DNA from: Longimicrobiales bacterium
GTDB taxonomy: Bacteria > Gemmatimonadota > Gemmatimonadetes > Longimicrobiales > Gaopeijiaceae
DNA: 37,137 nucleotides
Reading direction: 5' to 3'
Assembly: GCA_028278645.1 (NCBI GenBank)
Contig: JANQDZ010000001.1
Coordinates: 1-37,137 of the forward strand
In this document: in pieces, positions 8,284 to 15,861 of the stretch
Position numbering within the stretch: the first letter of the stretch is position 1
How the letters are laid out: each line of letters begins with the position of its first letter
Program-made: the position numbers and the translations under genes
Notes under the pieces: model-generated
The model's input: the letters and a program-made list of their open reading frames with translations, nothing else
Told to the model about the DNA's origin: nothing
The model's database searches: none

Positions 8284-10595
8284 TCCGAGCTCTCCTCCTC
8301 GCCGCGACACTACTGCAACCGGACACTCTCGTCTTCAGTGGGCGGGATCGGCAACTCGACGTTGAACCCCCTCGGCTGGAAGAACCTCGGATCCGAATCG
8401 ACGGGTTATTGGACGAGGTGGAGTGGGAATCCGCCGCCGCCCTTACAGGATTCACCCAGTACGAACCGGTCGAAGGACTCCCCAGCACAGAAGAAACCGA
8501 GATCCGGGTTCTCTACTCCCCGGAAGCCATTTTCTTTGGCATTCGAGCCTTCGATACCGAGCCGGATCTGATCCTCGCCCGTCTGGGGGAGCGGGACCGC
8601 GCCATCTTCGGGGACGATTGGGTACGAATCATCCTCGACACGTTCAACGATCAACGACAGGGCTATGTGTTCTACGTGAACCCCCTCGGAATCCAAACCG
8701 ATGGGTACTGGATCGAGGGGATGAGGAGGAGCCGGGGATCAAGCAGGGTTTCCATCGACTATAACCCTGATTTCATCTGGGAGTCTGACGGGAGAATCAC
8801 CGAGGACGGATGGACCGCCGAGATCCGGATTCCGTATGTGTCGCTTCGATTCCCCCCAATAGAAGACCAAAGCTGGGGAATCAATGTCTCCCGAGAGGTT
8901 AAGAGAAAGGGATTCAAGCAGTCCTGGGCCCCCCTCACGAAAAATGTAGCCAACACCCTCTCCCAATCGGGCCACCTCGTTGGACTCTCCGACCTGCGGC
9001 CCGAACGATTGGTGGAACTCAATCCGGTCAGCACGGGGAAACGCCTCGGGCGTATGGGGCAGGAGACCTTTCAAAGAGGAGAGTTTCAAGGGGAGGTCGG
9101 ATTAAACGCCCGCCTGGGTATTACCCAAAACCTGGTCCTGGACGCTACCCTAAACCCGGACTTCTCTCAGGTGGAGGCGGATGACAGTCGCGTAACCGTC
9201 AATGAGAGATTCCCCCAGTTCTATCCTGAGAAGAGACCCTTCTTCCTCGAGGGCGCTGAGGTCTTCCAGAGCCCCATGGCCCTTGTGTATACCCGGCAAA
9301 TCGTGGACCCATCGGCTGGTGCCAAGCTCACGGGGAAAGCCGGAGGGTTCACCTTAGGCTACCTAGGGGCACTGGACGAAAGCCCTGGATCTCTCTACGG
9401 CGGGACCGGAAAAGCCCTCTTCAACGTCCTGAGGTTTAAACGGGACGTAGGGCAGCAATCGTCTCTTGGGATTCTTTATACCGACCGGACCATGACGGAG
9501 GTGGGTGGTTCCAACCGCGTCCTTGCGGGTGACACTCGGCTGATCCTCGGCCAGAAACACGTACTGACCGCGCAGACTGCTTGGAGCTGGACAACCTCGG
9601 CCGAGGGTCCATCCGATCCCAAGCCTGCCTTCGTCGTGTCGGCGGCCAGGACCGGGAGGGTGTTCAGCTGGGATCTGAATCTCCAGGATTACCATCCTGG
9701 GTTCCAGGCGCGAACCGGGTACCTGACCCGCATCGGAGAGGCACAAGCGATCGGGAACGTTGGGGTGACCCACTATGGAGCTCCTGGGGCGGCTCTGGAG
9801 CGGGCCTCTTTGGGTTTTCGCCTTGAGAGCTATTTCGACCACGACGAGTTATGGGAAGGTCAAGGACCTTACGAAGCGGAGGTCCAGCTCCTGCCTACCC
9901 TCTCTTTCAGAGGGGATCGGACCCTATCAGTTATCCTCCGAAACGGTTACTTCGAGTTCCGGCCCGAACAATACGCATCTTACCAAGTAGAGGGGCCTGG
10001 CGGGGACCCGGGCGAGTTTCGGCTCCCGGATCCACTGAAGAACTTGAAGGCTATCGCGGTGATGCCCCGGATTCGCATAACGAACCAGGCGAACCTCAAC
10101 GGTAGGGTCTATTACCGGGAATTGCCGATCTACTCTGAGGCCAGCCGGGGCCTGGAATTCCTGGCGGCTCCCAGCCTTTCCCTCCGGCCGACTGAATCCT
10201 TCTTCCTGTCGCTGAGCCAAACCTTCGCACGGATCTGGCGGCGGGATGACGACTCTGTTTTTTCCACCGCCCTTGTCTCCCGAGTGACCTCCCAATACCA
10301 GTTCAACAAGGCCTTTTTTGCACGGTTCCTCATCCAGTATGGCTTGGAAGACCGAGATGCCCTCCTGGACCCCGGGTCGGGGCGGCAGATTGTTGTGGGA
10401 GGAGAGCCGGCGGTCGCCAGGGAGGAGGGGACGGTGCAGGGCCAGTTCCTCCTCCAATACCAGCCGTCACCAGGGACCATCTTCTATGTTGGCTATAGCC
10501 GGGTGATGGAAGGGGATTACTCGTACCGATTCACCGACAAAAGCCCTGTGGCAGACGGGCTTTTTTTGAAGCTGAGCTACCTTTTCAGGGTTTAA
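8280..10595 (+). CDS. DUF5916 outer-membrane barrel protein with N-terminal CBM9-like domain
   Basis: A 771-residue protein starting at GTG 8280, inside the end of the M20 gene. After a short hydrophobic leader it has a CBM9-like beta-sandwich (about residues 35-225; IDGLLDEVEWESA, YVNPLGIQTDGYW, TAEIRIPY). The remainder alternates short amphipathic strands with acidic turns (LDATLNPDFSQVEAD, FPQFYPEKRPFFLEG). It ends in LFLKLSYLFRV, consistent with a barrel in the outer membrane. DUF5916 proteins are common in Bacteroidota and Gemmatimonadota; their function is not established. Coupling to the amidohydrolase suggests a shared role in handling an extracellular substrate. The last part of the gene encodes a terminator-like hairpin (10539-10567). 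Confidence 0.85.
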   Translation: MIRALLLAATLLQPDTLVFSGRDRQLDVEPPRLEEPRIRIDGLLDEVEWESAAALTGFTQYEPVEGLPSTEETEIRVLYSPEAIFFGIRAFDTEPDLILARLGERDRAIFGDDWVRIILDTFNDQRQGYVFYVNPLGIQTDGYWIEGMRRSRGSSRVSIDYNPDFIWESDGRITEDGWTAEIRIPYVSLRFPPIEDQSWGINVSREVKRKGFKQSWAPLTKNVANTLSQSGHLVGLSDLRPERLVELNPVSTGKRLGRMGQETFQRGEFQGEVGLNARLGITQNLVLDATLNPDFSQVEADDSRVTVNERFPQFYPEKRPFFLEGAEVFQSPMALVYTRQIVDPSAGAKLTGKAGGFTLGYLGALDESPGSLYGGTGKALFNVLRFKRDVGQQSSLGILYTDRTMTEVGGSNRVLAGDTRLILGQKHVLTAQTAWSWTTSAEGPSDPKPAFVVSAARTGRVFSWDLNLQDYHPGFQARTGYLTRIGEAQAIGNVGVTHYGAPGAALERASLGFRLESYFDHDELWEGQGPYEAEVQLLPTLSFRGDRTLSVILRNGYFEFRPEQYASYQVEGPGGDPGEFRLPDPLKNLKAIAVMPRIRITNQANLNGRVYYRELPIYSEASRGLEFLAAPSLSLRPTESFFLSLSQTFARIWRRDDDSVFSTALVSRVTSQYQFNKAFFARFLIQYGLEDRDALLDPGSGRQIVVGGEPAVAREEGTVQGQFLLQYQPSPGTIFYVGYSRVMEGDYSYRFTDKSPVADGLFLKLSYLFRV
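10539..10567 (+). terminator. Intrinsic terminator inside the end of a coding sequence, probably bidirectional
   Basis: AAAAGCCC pairs perfectly with GGGCTTTT across a 10-base loop and is followed by a run of seven T in total. It lies 28-56 bases before the stop of the DUF5916 gene, so the U-tract is translated (it supplies Phe codons). Read on the minus strand, the same stem ends in TTTT, so it may also terminate the convergent hydrolase gene that stops at 10609. Confidence 0.6.
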
Positions 10596-10608
10596 GGCTG
10601 GGTTGGGC

Positions 10609-12681
10609 TCAACCGCCAGCGCCCATCAGCCAGTCCCACATCTCTTCTGCGATCCCTGCCGCGGTCGCGGCATCGTCCGCCAGCAGGAACCCCTCACCGG
10701 CGAGGACGCGCGTGGCGGCCCGCACTCTTTCGAGGTAGCTCTCCTTGTCGGGGTAAAGGGCCTCCATACTCGGCCGGGGGTCGCCCCATGCCTCCCTCTG
10801 AGCCTCGGAGATTGGGAGGGGAATGAAGGTCCCCCGGAAGTTGGTCAACTCCCCGGCTCCGCCGGCCGCACCCCACCGAAGGTTCCACGGCGCATAAGTT
10901 CCGATGGGTGCCCGTAGCTCCCAACCTCTCACGCCCGCTAGTTCGTTCCCGAGTCCGTCAACCTGCGACACTTGCGACGGGAACGGTACCCCGATCTCCG
11001 GCGGTTGAAGATGAATGATTCCCTCGCTCCACCACTGTGGTCCGTAGTCTACCCTGTAGGCTTCGTGGATGGTCTCGGGGGTGGCGACCCCTGGGATCTT
11101 GGGGAACGCAAGGCCCTGAGGGGGAACGAGGGTCCCATCGGCCACCTTGGGGTATCGGCTTGGTGGGGGTTCCCGTTCCCCCTCCGCCCATTGGGTCAAC
11201 CGGATGGCCAGGGCCCGGAGTGGAAAGCTCAGGTCCACCGGATTGCCTCTATAAACGGGTATCTCGTTTCCCGGGAGTCGGGCGTCTTCGTCGGGCGGAA
11301 AGCCCCACCCGGAATGCTGGGCACTGGAGAGGTGATAGATGCGCTCGTTTTCCAGAGGTTCCACGTCCTGGGTTCCGGAGAACGTCGTGTGGATCAAAGA
11401 CCCGGCCCGTCCCCAGTACTCGTAACCGGTGTTGGTATAGAAGATCAGGGGCAGGTTATCAGGGTTATGATTCGAGAACAGGCCGTCCTCAGGGTCGGCC
11501 CGGTCCGAGAGAGGGTCCGTCTGGACCCAACTGGTGAACGGAAAGAGGTCGGTGGGATAGAAAAAGGCCGAATAGCGGTGGGCGTCTCGTGACGGTTGCC
11601 CGAACCGATGGTTGAAGCTTCCCCGGCCCGCCCCCGCCGTGTGGATCAGCATTCCATCAAAAGCTTTTCTCCCGCCTTCGTCGGTGTTGAATCCCTGATA
11701 GAGGAAATGGCGCAAGAAACGGCCAGTCTGTGAGACGCCGAAGGCCACGCCAAGGTCCACTGGGAACACGCTGTCCAACTCGTATTTGGCGTAGGAGATC
11801 ACGTCTCGGATGGCAGCCAAACCGAGACCTACCACCCGGGGGTCCTGGGCTCGGTAGACGAGCTCGTATATACGGCCTGCCTGAAAACCCCCTTCCAATG
11901 CGATTCTCGTCAGCTGCCCCTCGCCTCCCTCCCCTGCAGGGACTCCAGCCTCCGGCAGGAACCACCAATGCTCGCGAGGAATCACTTCCTTGGGAGCCAT
12001 CCGACCAGACCGGACCGTCAGGACGTTCTCCGGGTCTTCCGCGGAAATGGGGGCATACGCTCGGTGACCCCGGTGCCCGAGGCCCAGGGTTTCAGTCCTC
12101 TCGTCCACCGTCCAATCAGCTCGGACGAGGCCTTCGATGGCTTCGCCGGGTAGGCGGGCCACCGGGACGTGAAGCCTCAGGAGGTCTTGGTTTTCCGGTA
12201 CATCCCACTGCCAACCCACCCAGATGATGGTGAACCCTTCCTCTAGAAGAAGCCCGTCGCCGAAGTCTGCTTCGGTCACCGGATCCGTCGATCTCCCGGC
12301 GCGATTGAAGTACCTCAGAGACGCTTTCCCACCCCGGTTGCTGACTTCAACCCAGGCCACGCCTCTCCTGGAGGCCGGGTCTTTCGGCTGAAGGACCATG
12401 AAGTCTGCCCAAGCCACTACCATTCCTTCTGCGTTGGTGGTAGCGAAGCGGAGGTCAACGATGGAAGCGTTTGCCGGATTGTTGGGATCAAAAGCGAAGT
12501 GGATCTGCCCCACGAGCTTTTCGTAAGCTCCGGCGTCGCCCCACTCTTTGCCGTCAAGAACGTCCTCGGTCCTCTCGACAACGACCCTTACTACCTCTGC
12601 CCCACAGGGATCGCCTGTGAGAAGAAGGACGGGTCCCAAGAAGAAGAAAAGACACCAGAAGCGGGCTTTTTCCATTGTCAT
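10609..12681 (-). CDS. Secreted alpha/beta hydrolase (Abhydrolase_10-like)
   Basis: A 690-residue protein with an N-terminal signal segment (FWCLFFFLGPVLLLTG). It resembles the large 'alpha/beta hydrolase domain-containing protein' family. The likely nucleophile elbow is GVSQTGRF with Ser near residue 317, preceded by a helix AIRDVISYAKYEL. Other conserved-looking blocks are WVEVSNRGGKA, YRAQDPRVVGLG, GMLIHTAGAGRGSFN and PLIFYTNTGYEYWGR. The substrate is unknown; an extracytoplasmic ester or amide is likely. AGGAGG lies 5 bases before ATG 12681. The gene follows the small barrel protein by 15 bases on the same strand, so they probably form a two-gene unit. Confidence 0.85.
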   Translation of the reverse strand: MTMEKARFWCLFFFLGPVLLLTGDPCGAEVVRVVVERTEDVLDGKEWGDAGAYEKLVGQIHFAFDPNNPANASIVDLRFATTNAEGMVVAWADFMVLQPKDPASRRGVAWVEVSNRGGKASLRYFNRAGRSTDPVTEADFGDGLLLEEGFTIIWVGWQWDVPENQDLLRLHVPVARLPGEAIEGLVRADWTVDERTETLGLGHRGHRAYAPISAEDPENVLTVRSGRMAPKEVIPREHWWFLPEAGVPAGEGGEGQLTRIALEGGFQAGRIYELVYRAQDPRVVGLGLAAIRDVISYAKYELDSVFPVDLGVAFGVSQTGRFLRHFLYQGFNTDEGGRKAFDGMLIHTAGAGRGSFNHRFGQPSRDAHRYSAFFYPTDLFPFTSWVQTDPLSDRADPEDGLFSNHNPDNLPLIFYTNTGYEYWGRAGSLIHTTFSGTQDVEPLENERIYHLSSAQHSGWGFPPDEDARLPGNEIPVYRGNPVDLSFPLRALAIRLTQWAEGEREPPPSRYPKVADGTLVPPQGLAFPKIPGVATPETIHEAYRVDYGPQWWSEGIIHLQPPEIGVPFPSQVSQVDGLGNELAGVRGWELRAPIGTYAPWNLRWGAAGGAGELTNFRGTFIPLPISEAQREAWGDPRPSMEALYPDKESYLERVRAATRVLAGEGFLLADDAATAAGIAEEMWDWLMGAGG

Positions 12682-12696
12682 CCGAGCCTCCTCTCC

Positions 12697-13308
12697 TCAG
12701 AAGCCTAGCACCAACCCCACGTCGACCACCAGGTAGCGGAGCCCCATGCTGGGACGAGTCGAGAACGGGACGTCGCTCAAGCCGTACCGGATGCCGGGAG
12801 CCAGACTCATCCTCTCGCCAACCTCCACCAGAATGCCCCCACCGATTTCGTAACCACCGGCGCCCTCCGAGTGCACACTGCGCACTCCGCCCCCGTCGAA
12901 CACCATTCCTTCGATGCGATTGGTGTGGATGCCAGCCTGGAACCACTGCCTGATACTGGGGCCACCGAGGACCACGCGGAACGCCACATCGAACCCCGTC
13001 GTGATCCATTTTTCACCCTGCGGGCAGACGTCCTCGTCACACCCGAACCGGTGCTGACTGAACCCCAGGTATCCACCCAATGAGCGATAGAGGGGGAAGG
13101 TAAAGCCCATTCCGAAAGACCGATTCGGTCTCGCTTTTTCCTCCCACCCCGGTTCTTCTGCCAGGAACCCGCCAACCGGCATGGTCGCGCCGCCTCGAAT
13201 CTGGAACGCGAAAGGACCCTCCTGACCAGAGGCAGGGGTCCCACCCAGGGAGAATCCGAGCACAGCCACGGCTGTCGCCCAGCCGGTTGTCTTCCAGAAA
13301 GCTCGCAT
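12697..13308 (-). CDS. Small outer-membrane beta-barrel protein
   Basis: From ATG 13308 the protein is 203 residues with a typical signal peptide (WATAVAVLGFSLGGTPASG, cleavage after about residue 28). An in-frame ATG at 13332 would add eight residues and cannot be excluded, because the only AGGAAGG lies just inside that longer frame. The mature part alternates glycine-rich beta strands and ends with LVVDVGLVLGF, a C-terminal Phe as recognised by the BAM machinery. It has no enzymatic motif. It most likely has 8 strands, like OmpW- or OmpX-sized proteins, and is co-transcribed with the secreted hydrolase. Confidence 0.75.
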   Translation of the reverse strand: MRAFWKTTGWATAVAVLGFSLGGTPASGQEGPFAFQIRGGATMPVGGFLAEEPGWEEKARPNRSFGMGFTFPLYRSLGGYLGFSQHRFGCDEDVCPQGEKWITTGFDVAFRVVLGGPSIRQWFQAGIHTNRIEGMVFDGGGVRSVHSEGAGGYEIGGGILVEVGERMSLAPGIRYGLSDVPFSTRPSMGLRYLVVDVGLVLGF

Positions 13309-13332
13309 TTGGTGACCGGATACCTTCCTCAT

Positions 13333-13690
13333 GCCCGTTTGGGATTCCCATCATGGAGAATATATTCTCCCCAAGGTGAGAATCTTCCGGCTCGAACCCG
13401 ATTCGGAAACCCTCTCGATCCTCCGACCGGCCCCGAGGTATGGAAGGTAACCTTAGTGTATTCGGCTTCCGGAGCACCATTGCCAGGTTGGATGTCCTTC
13501 CCCGATCCCAGGGTTGGCGCCTGACTGGAGCGGCGGCCTTCATAGGCGGAAGCCTTATTCTGGAGCCTGCGGTGGGAGTGGTCCCTCACCTGAGGAGGGT
13601 CATGACGGTGCCCTGCCCTGGGTGTAATCATGATTCCAGGTTGACCACCGATTTCTCCGGGAAAGCGGGTGGCCCTAGGGAGGATTCGAA
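13333..13690. other. Divergent intergenic region, no gene supported
   Basis: This 358-base gap separates the barrel/hydrolase unit (leftward) from the SRPBCC gene (rightward), so it should carry promoters for both. The open frames across it have no ribosome sites or recognisable protein features and I do not call them. The only clear structure is the palindrome at 13355-13370. Confidence 0.6.
13355..13370. promoter_or_regulatory. Perfect 16-bp palindrome, candidate operator
   Basis: GGAGAATATATTCTCC reads identically on both strands. It lies 23-47 bases upstream of the two possible starts of the small barrel gene, in an AT-rich patch that stands out from the GC-rich surroundings. The position suits a dimeric regulator binding over or near the promoter. 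No regulator can be named. Confidence 0.45.
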
Positions 13691-14221
13691 TTGAAGCTGG
13701 GTGCGAAGGTTTTTGGCGTGCTGGCCGTAACCCTGATCCTCTTCTTGTCGATCGGTGTCCTCCTCCCAGGGACTTGGGAGGCCGAAGCGAATGCCCTCCT
13801 GGCGGCGCCGCCGGCCATCGTCTTCCCCTACCTGGATCGACCGGACCAGTGGATCCGGTGGAACGCCATGCCGGAGTCAGCATCGATCTCCGGAGGCCCG
13901 GATGCGGGTGCCGGGGCCGAGATTCACTGGGACGATCCTCGATATGGGAATGGATCTTATCGCATCCTTAAGAGCAACCCGCCGACCCTGCTGGAGTATG
14001 AAGTCGAGATCGAAGGAGGATCCCTGACGATTCGTGGTTCCCTCTCCCTCGAACGTCAGGGAGACGGTAGCCAGGTACGATGGGTGGAACGGGGAGATTT
14101 CGGCTGGAATCCCCTCATGGGGTACGCGGCCAGGGGCATGGGCGATTCTCAGCGGGATGCCATGCTGGCGAACCTGGACTCCCTGAAGGTCCTGATAGGA
14201 ACGACGGAGCCGGGGTTTTAG
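13691..14221 (+). CDS. SRPBCC / polyketide-cyclase-like protein, membrane-anchored
   Basis: A 176-residue protein starting at TTG 13691, with GGGAGGA 8 bases upstream. An N-terminal hydrophobic helix (VLAVTLILFLSIGVLL) is followed by a START/SRPBCC-like domain. Its elements include EANALLAAPPAIVFPYLDRPDQWIRWN, written here as a span at about residues 37-58, then GAEIHWDD and VRWVERGDFGWNPL. This is the pattern of proteins annotated as polyketide cyclase/dehydrase or SRPBCC family, which bind hydrophobic ligands in a helix-grip fold. Function is unknown. The stop is 30 bases from the convergent Rho gene. Confidence 0.75.
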   Translation: MKLGAKVFGVLAVTLILFLSIGVLLPGTWEAEANALLAAPPAIVFPYLDRPDQWIRWNAMPESASISGGPDAGAGAEIHWDDPRYGNGSYRILKSNPPTLLEYEVEIEGGSLTIRGSLSLERQGDGSQVRWVERGDFGWNPLMGYAARGMGDSQRDAMLANLDSLKVLIGTTEPGF

Positions 14222-14251
14222 GAGGAGGTTGCCCCTTTTCGCGACCCCCTT

Positions 14252-15391
14252 CTAACCCTCCCTGAACATCCGAATCAGATCCTCGTTTGTTTGGGTCCGG
14301 CCCATAACGGCTAAAAGTTCGGACATGGCGTCTGCCGAAGGGAGGTCCGCCAGCTTCCGTCTCAACGCCCGGCTCAGGTCCAGGGCATCGTCCGAAAGGA
14401 GGAGCTCCTCTCTTCTCGTCGCAGAACCCGAAAGGTCGATGGCTGGGTAAATCCGTTTGTCGGCCAGCTCCCGGTTCAGGAGGAGCTCGCTGTTCCCGGT
14501 GCCCTTGAACTCTTCGAAGATGACCTGATCCATTCGGGATCCTGTGTCCACCAGGGCGGTGGCCACGATGGTGAGAGACCCACCCCCTTGCCGCCTATCG
14601 ATCTTCCGAGCGCTTCCCAGGAACCGTTTCGGCCTTTCCAGCGAGTTGGCGTCGAGGCCTCCGGTAAGGGTCCGCCCCGTCCCTTCCTGGACGGTATTGT
14701 GCGCTCTTGCCAAGCGGGTTATGGAGTCGAGGATGATGACGACATCCTGCCCCATCTCGACTCGCCGGTGGGCCCGGGCCAGGGTCATCTCAGCCACCTG
14801 GGTATGCCTCTCGGCCGGGCGATCGAACGAGGACGCCACTACCTCCCCGAAGCCACACATCTCCATCTCGGTGATCTCTTCCGGACGTTCGTCCACCAGC
14901 AAGATCATCAAGTGGCAATCCGGATGGTTCGTCACGATACCCTGAGCCACCGCTTGGAGGATAGTAGTCTTCCCGGCTTTCGACGGGGCAACGATCATGG
15001 CCCGCTGCCCCTTCCCCAGCGGACAGAAAAGATCGATGACCCGGTTTGTAGCGTCGGGTCGGCTCCCGATCTTCCTCCCGCACTCCAGCCTCAGTGCCTC
15101 GTCCGGGTGTTGAGCGCCCAGCTGAGAAAACAACGGCCTCCTGGGCATCTCTTCCGGCACCACCCCGTTGACCCGGGTGAGGTGCCTCAGCGGTGGGCTC
15201 TTGCCGTTTTTTGGGCGCTTGCCGACATCCCCTTCCAGCTCGTCGCCGGTCCGGAGGTCGAATTTCTGGATGACCCGGGCTCCAACGTAGATGTCGTCTT
15301 TTCCGGGAGTATACGATTCGATTTTGCGTCGGATGAACCCTGAACCGCCTGGAAGAACCTCCAGGACGCCGAGGGAGCCTTCGTTCGTCAC
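14252..15391 (-). CDS. rho: Transcription termination factor Rho, short form
   Basis: A clear Rho ATPase: primary RNA-binding region GVLEVLPGGSGFIRR and DDIYVGARVIQKFDLRTGD, Walker A APSKAGKTT (135-143), Walker B DVVIILDSITRLARAHN (216 on), Q-loop LTGGLDANSLERPKRF, R-loop EEFKGTGN, and the arginine finger in ATRREELL (Arg326). I chose GTG 15391, preceded by GGTGAGA at about 6 bases, giving 379 residues. An ATG at 15541 would give 429 residues, but the extra 50 residues do not resemble a Rho N-terminal helical domain. E. coli Rho is 419 residues, so this protein starts almost directly at the OB fold. It could be the only Rho or a second copy; the window cannot decide. Confidence 0.9.
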   Translation of the reverse strand: MTNEGSLGVLEVLPGGSGFIRRKIESYTPGKDDIYVGARVIQKFDLRTGDELEGDVGKRPKNGKSPPLRHLTRVNGVVPEEMPRRPLFSQLGAQHPDEALRLECGRKIGSRPDATNRVIDLFCPLGKGQRAMIVAPSKAGKTTILQAVAQGIVTNHPDCHLMILLVDERPEEITEMEMCGFGEVVASSFDRPAERHTQVAEMTLARAHRRVEMGQDVVIILDSITRLARAHNTVQEGTGRTLTGGLDANSLERPKRFLGSARKIDRRQGGGSLTIVATALVDTGSRMDQVIFEEFKGTGNSELLLNRELADKRIYPAIDLSGSATRREELLLSDDALDLSRALRRKLADLPSADAMSELLAVMGRTQTNEDLIRMFREG

Positions 15392-15861
15392 TCGTCTCTC
15401 ACCATTGGATAGAGGATCCTGCCTCTGAACCTTTTCCCATGTTCGGTCCCCTCGTTCGAAGGGTCCAACGCAGGGGAGTTGGTTTGTTGGGGGAAGATGG
15501 CCAAGCGAACACATGATGAGTCCGCATTCCGGGGCCTTCAATCATGCGAGGCCACCCTGGCAACCTTCGATCCGACCATCAGGTCCGGTCTTGGAAATCT
15601 TGGCCACAATCCTCTCTCCGTCCACCCCTTTGTGAATCAAAACCTGGGACGAGGGGACTTCCCAGGCGGGATTATCTACGAAAGCCTGGCCATGGCCCCA
15701 ATGAATCATCGGTCTCCGACTGTCCACTCGAGGTGACACGGAGTATTCTTTTTTTGGGGCACCCTTCGGGCCGGACCCCCTGTGTTTAAGGGTTTTTCCT
15801 GCCGAATACGCTGGCATGGGCCCTGCAAATGAAGAGAGTGGACGACCAGATAGGAGGAAGA
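15392..15861. other. Divergent intergenic region between rho and the Tyr/Gly-rich protein gene
   Basis: About 470 bases if the GTG start of rho is right. It should contain the rho leader on the minus strand and the promoter of the downstream gene on the plus strand. Open frames here lack any recognisable protein content. I see a 7-bp inverted repeat (CCTGGGA ... TCCCAGG, 15643-15666, 10-base loop), but no convincing promoter hexamers or riboswitch. Confidence 0.5.

Noticed and set aside
13440-13694. 84-codon plus-strand frame upstream of the SRPBCC gene
   Set aside because: No ribosome site, and its end overlaps the well-supported TTG start of the SRPBCC gene in another frame.
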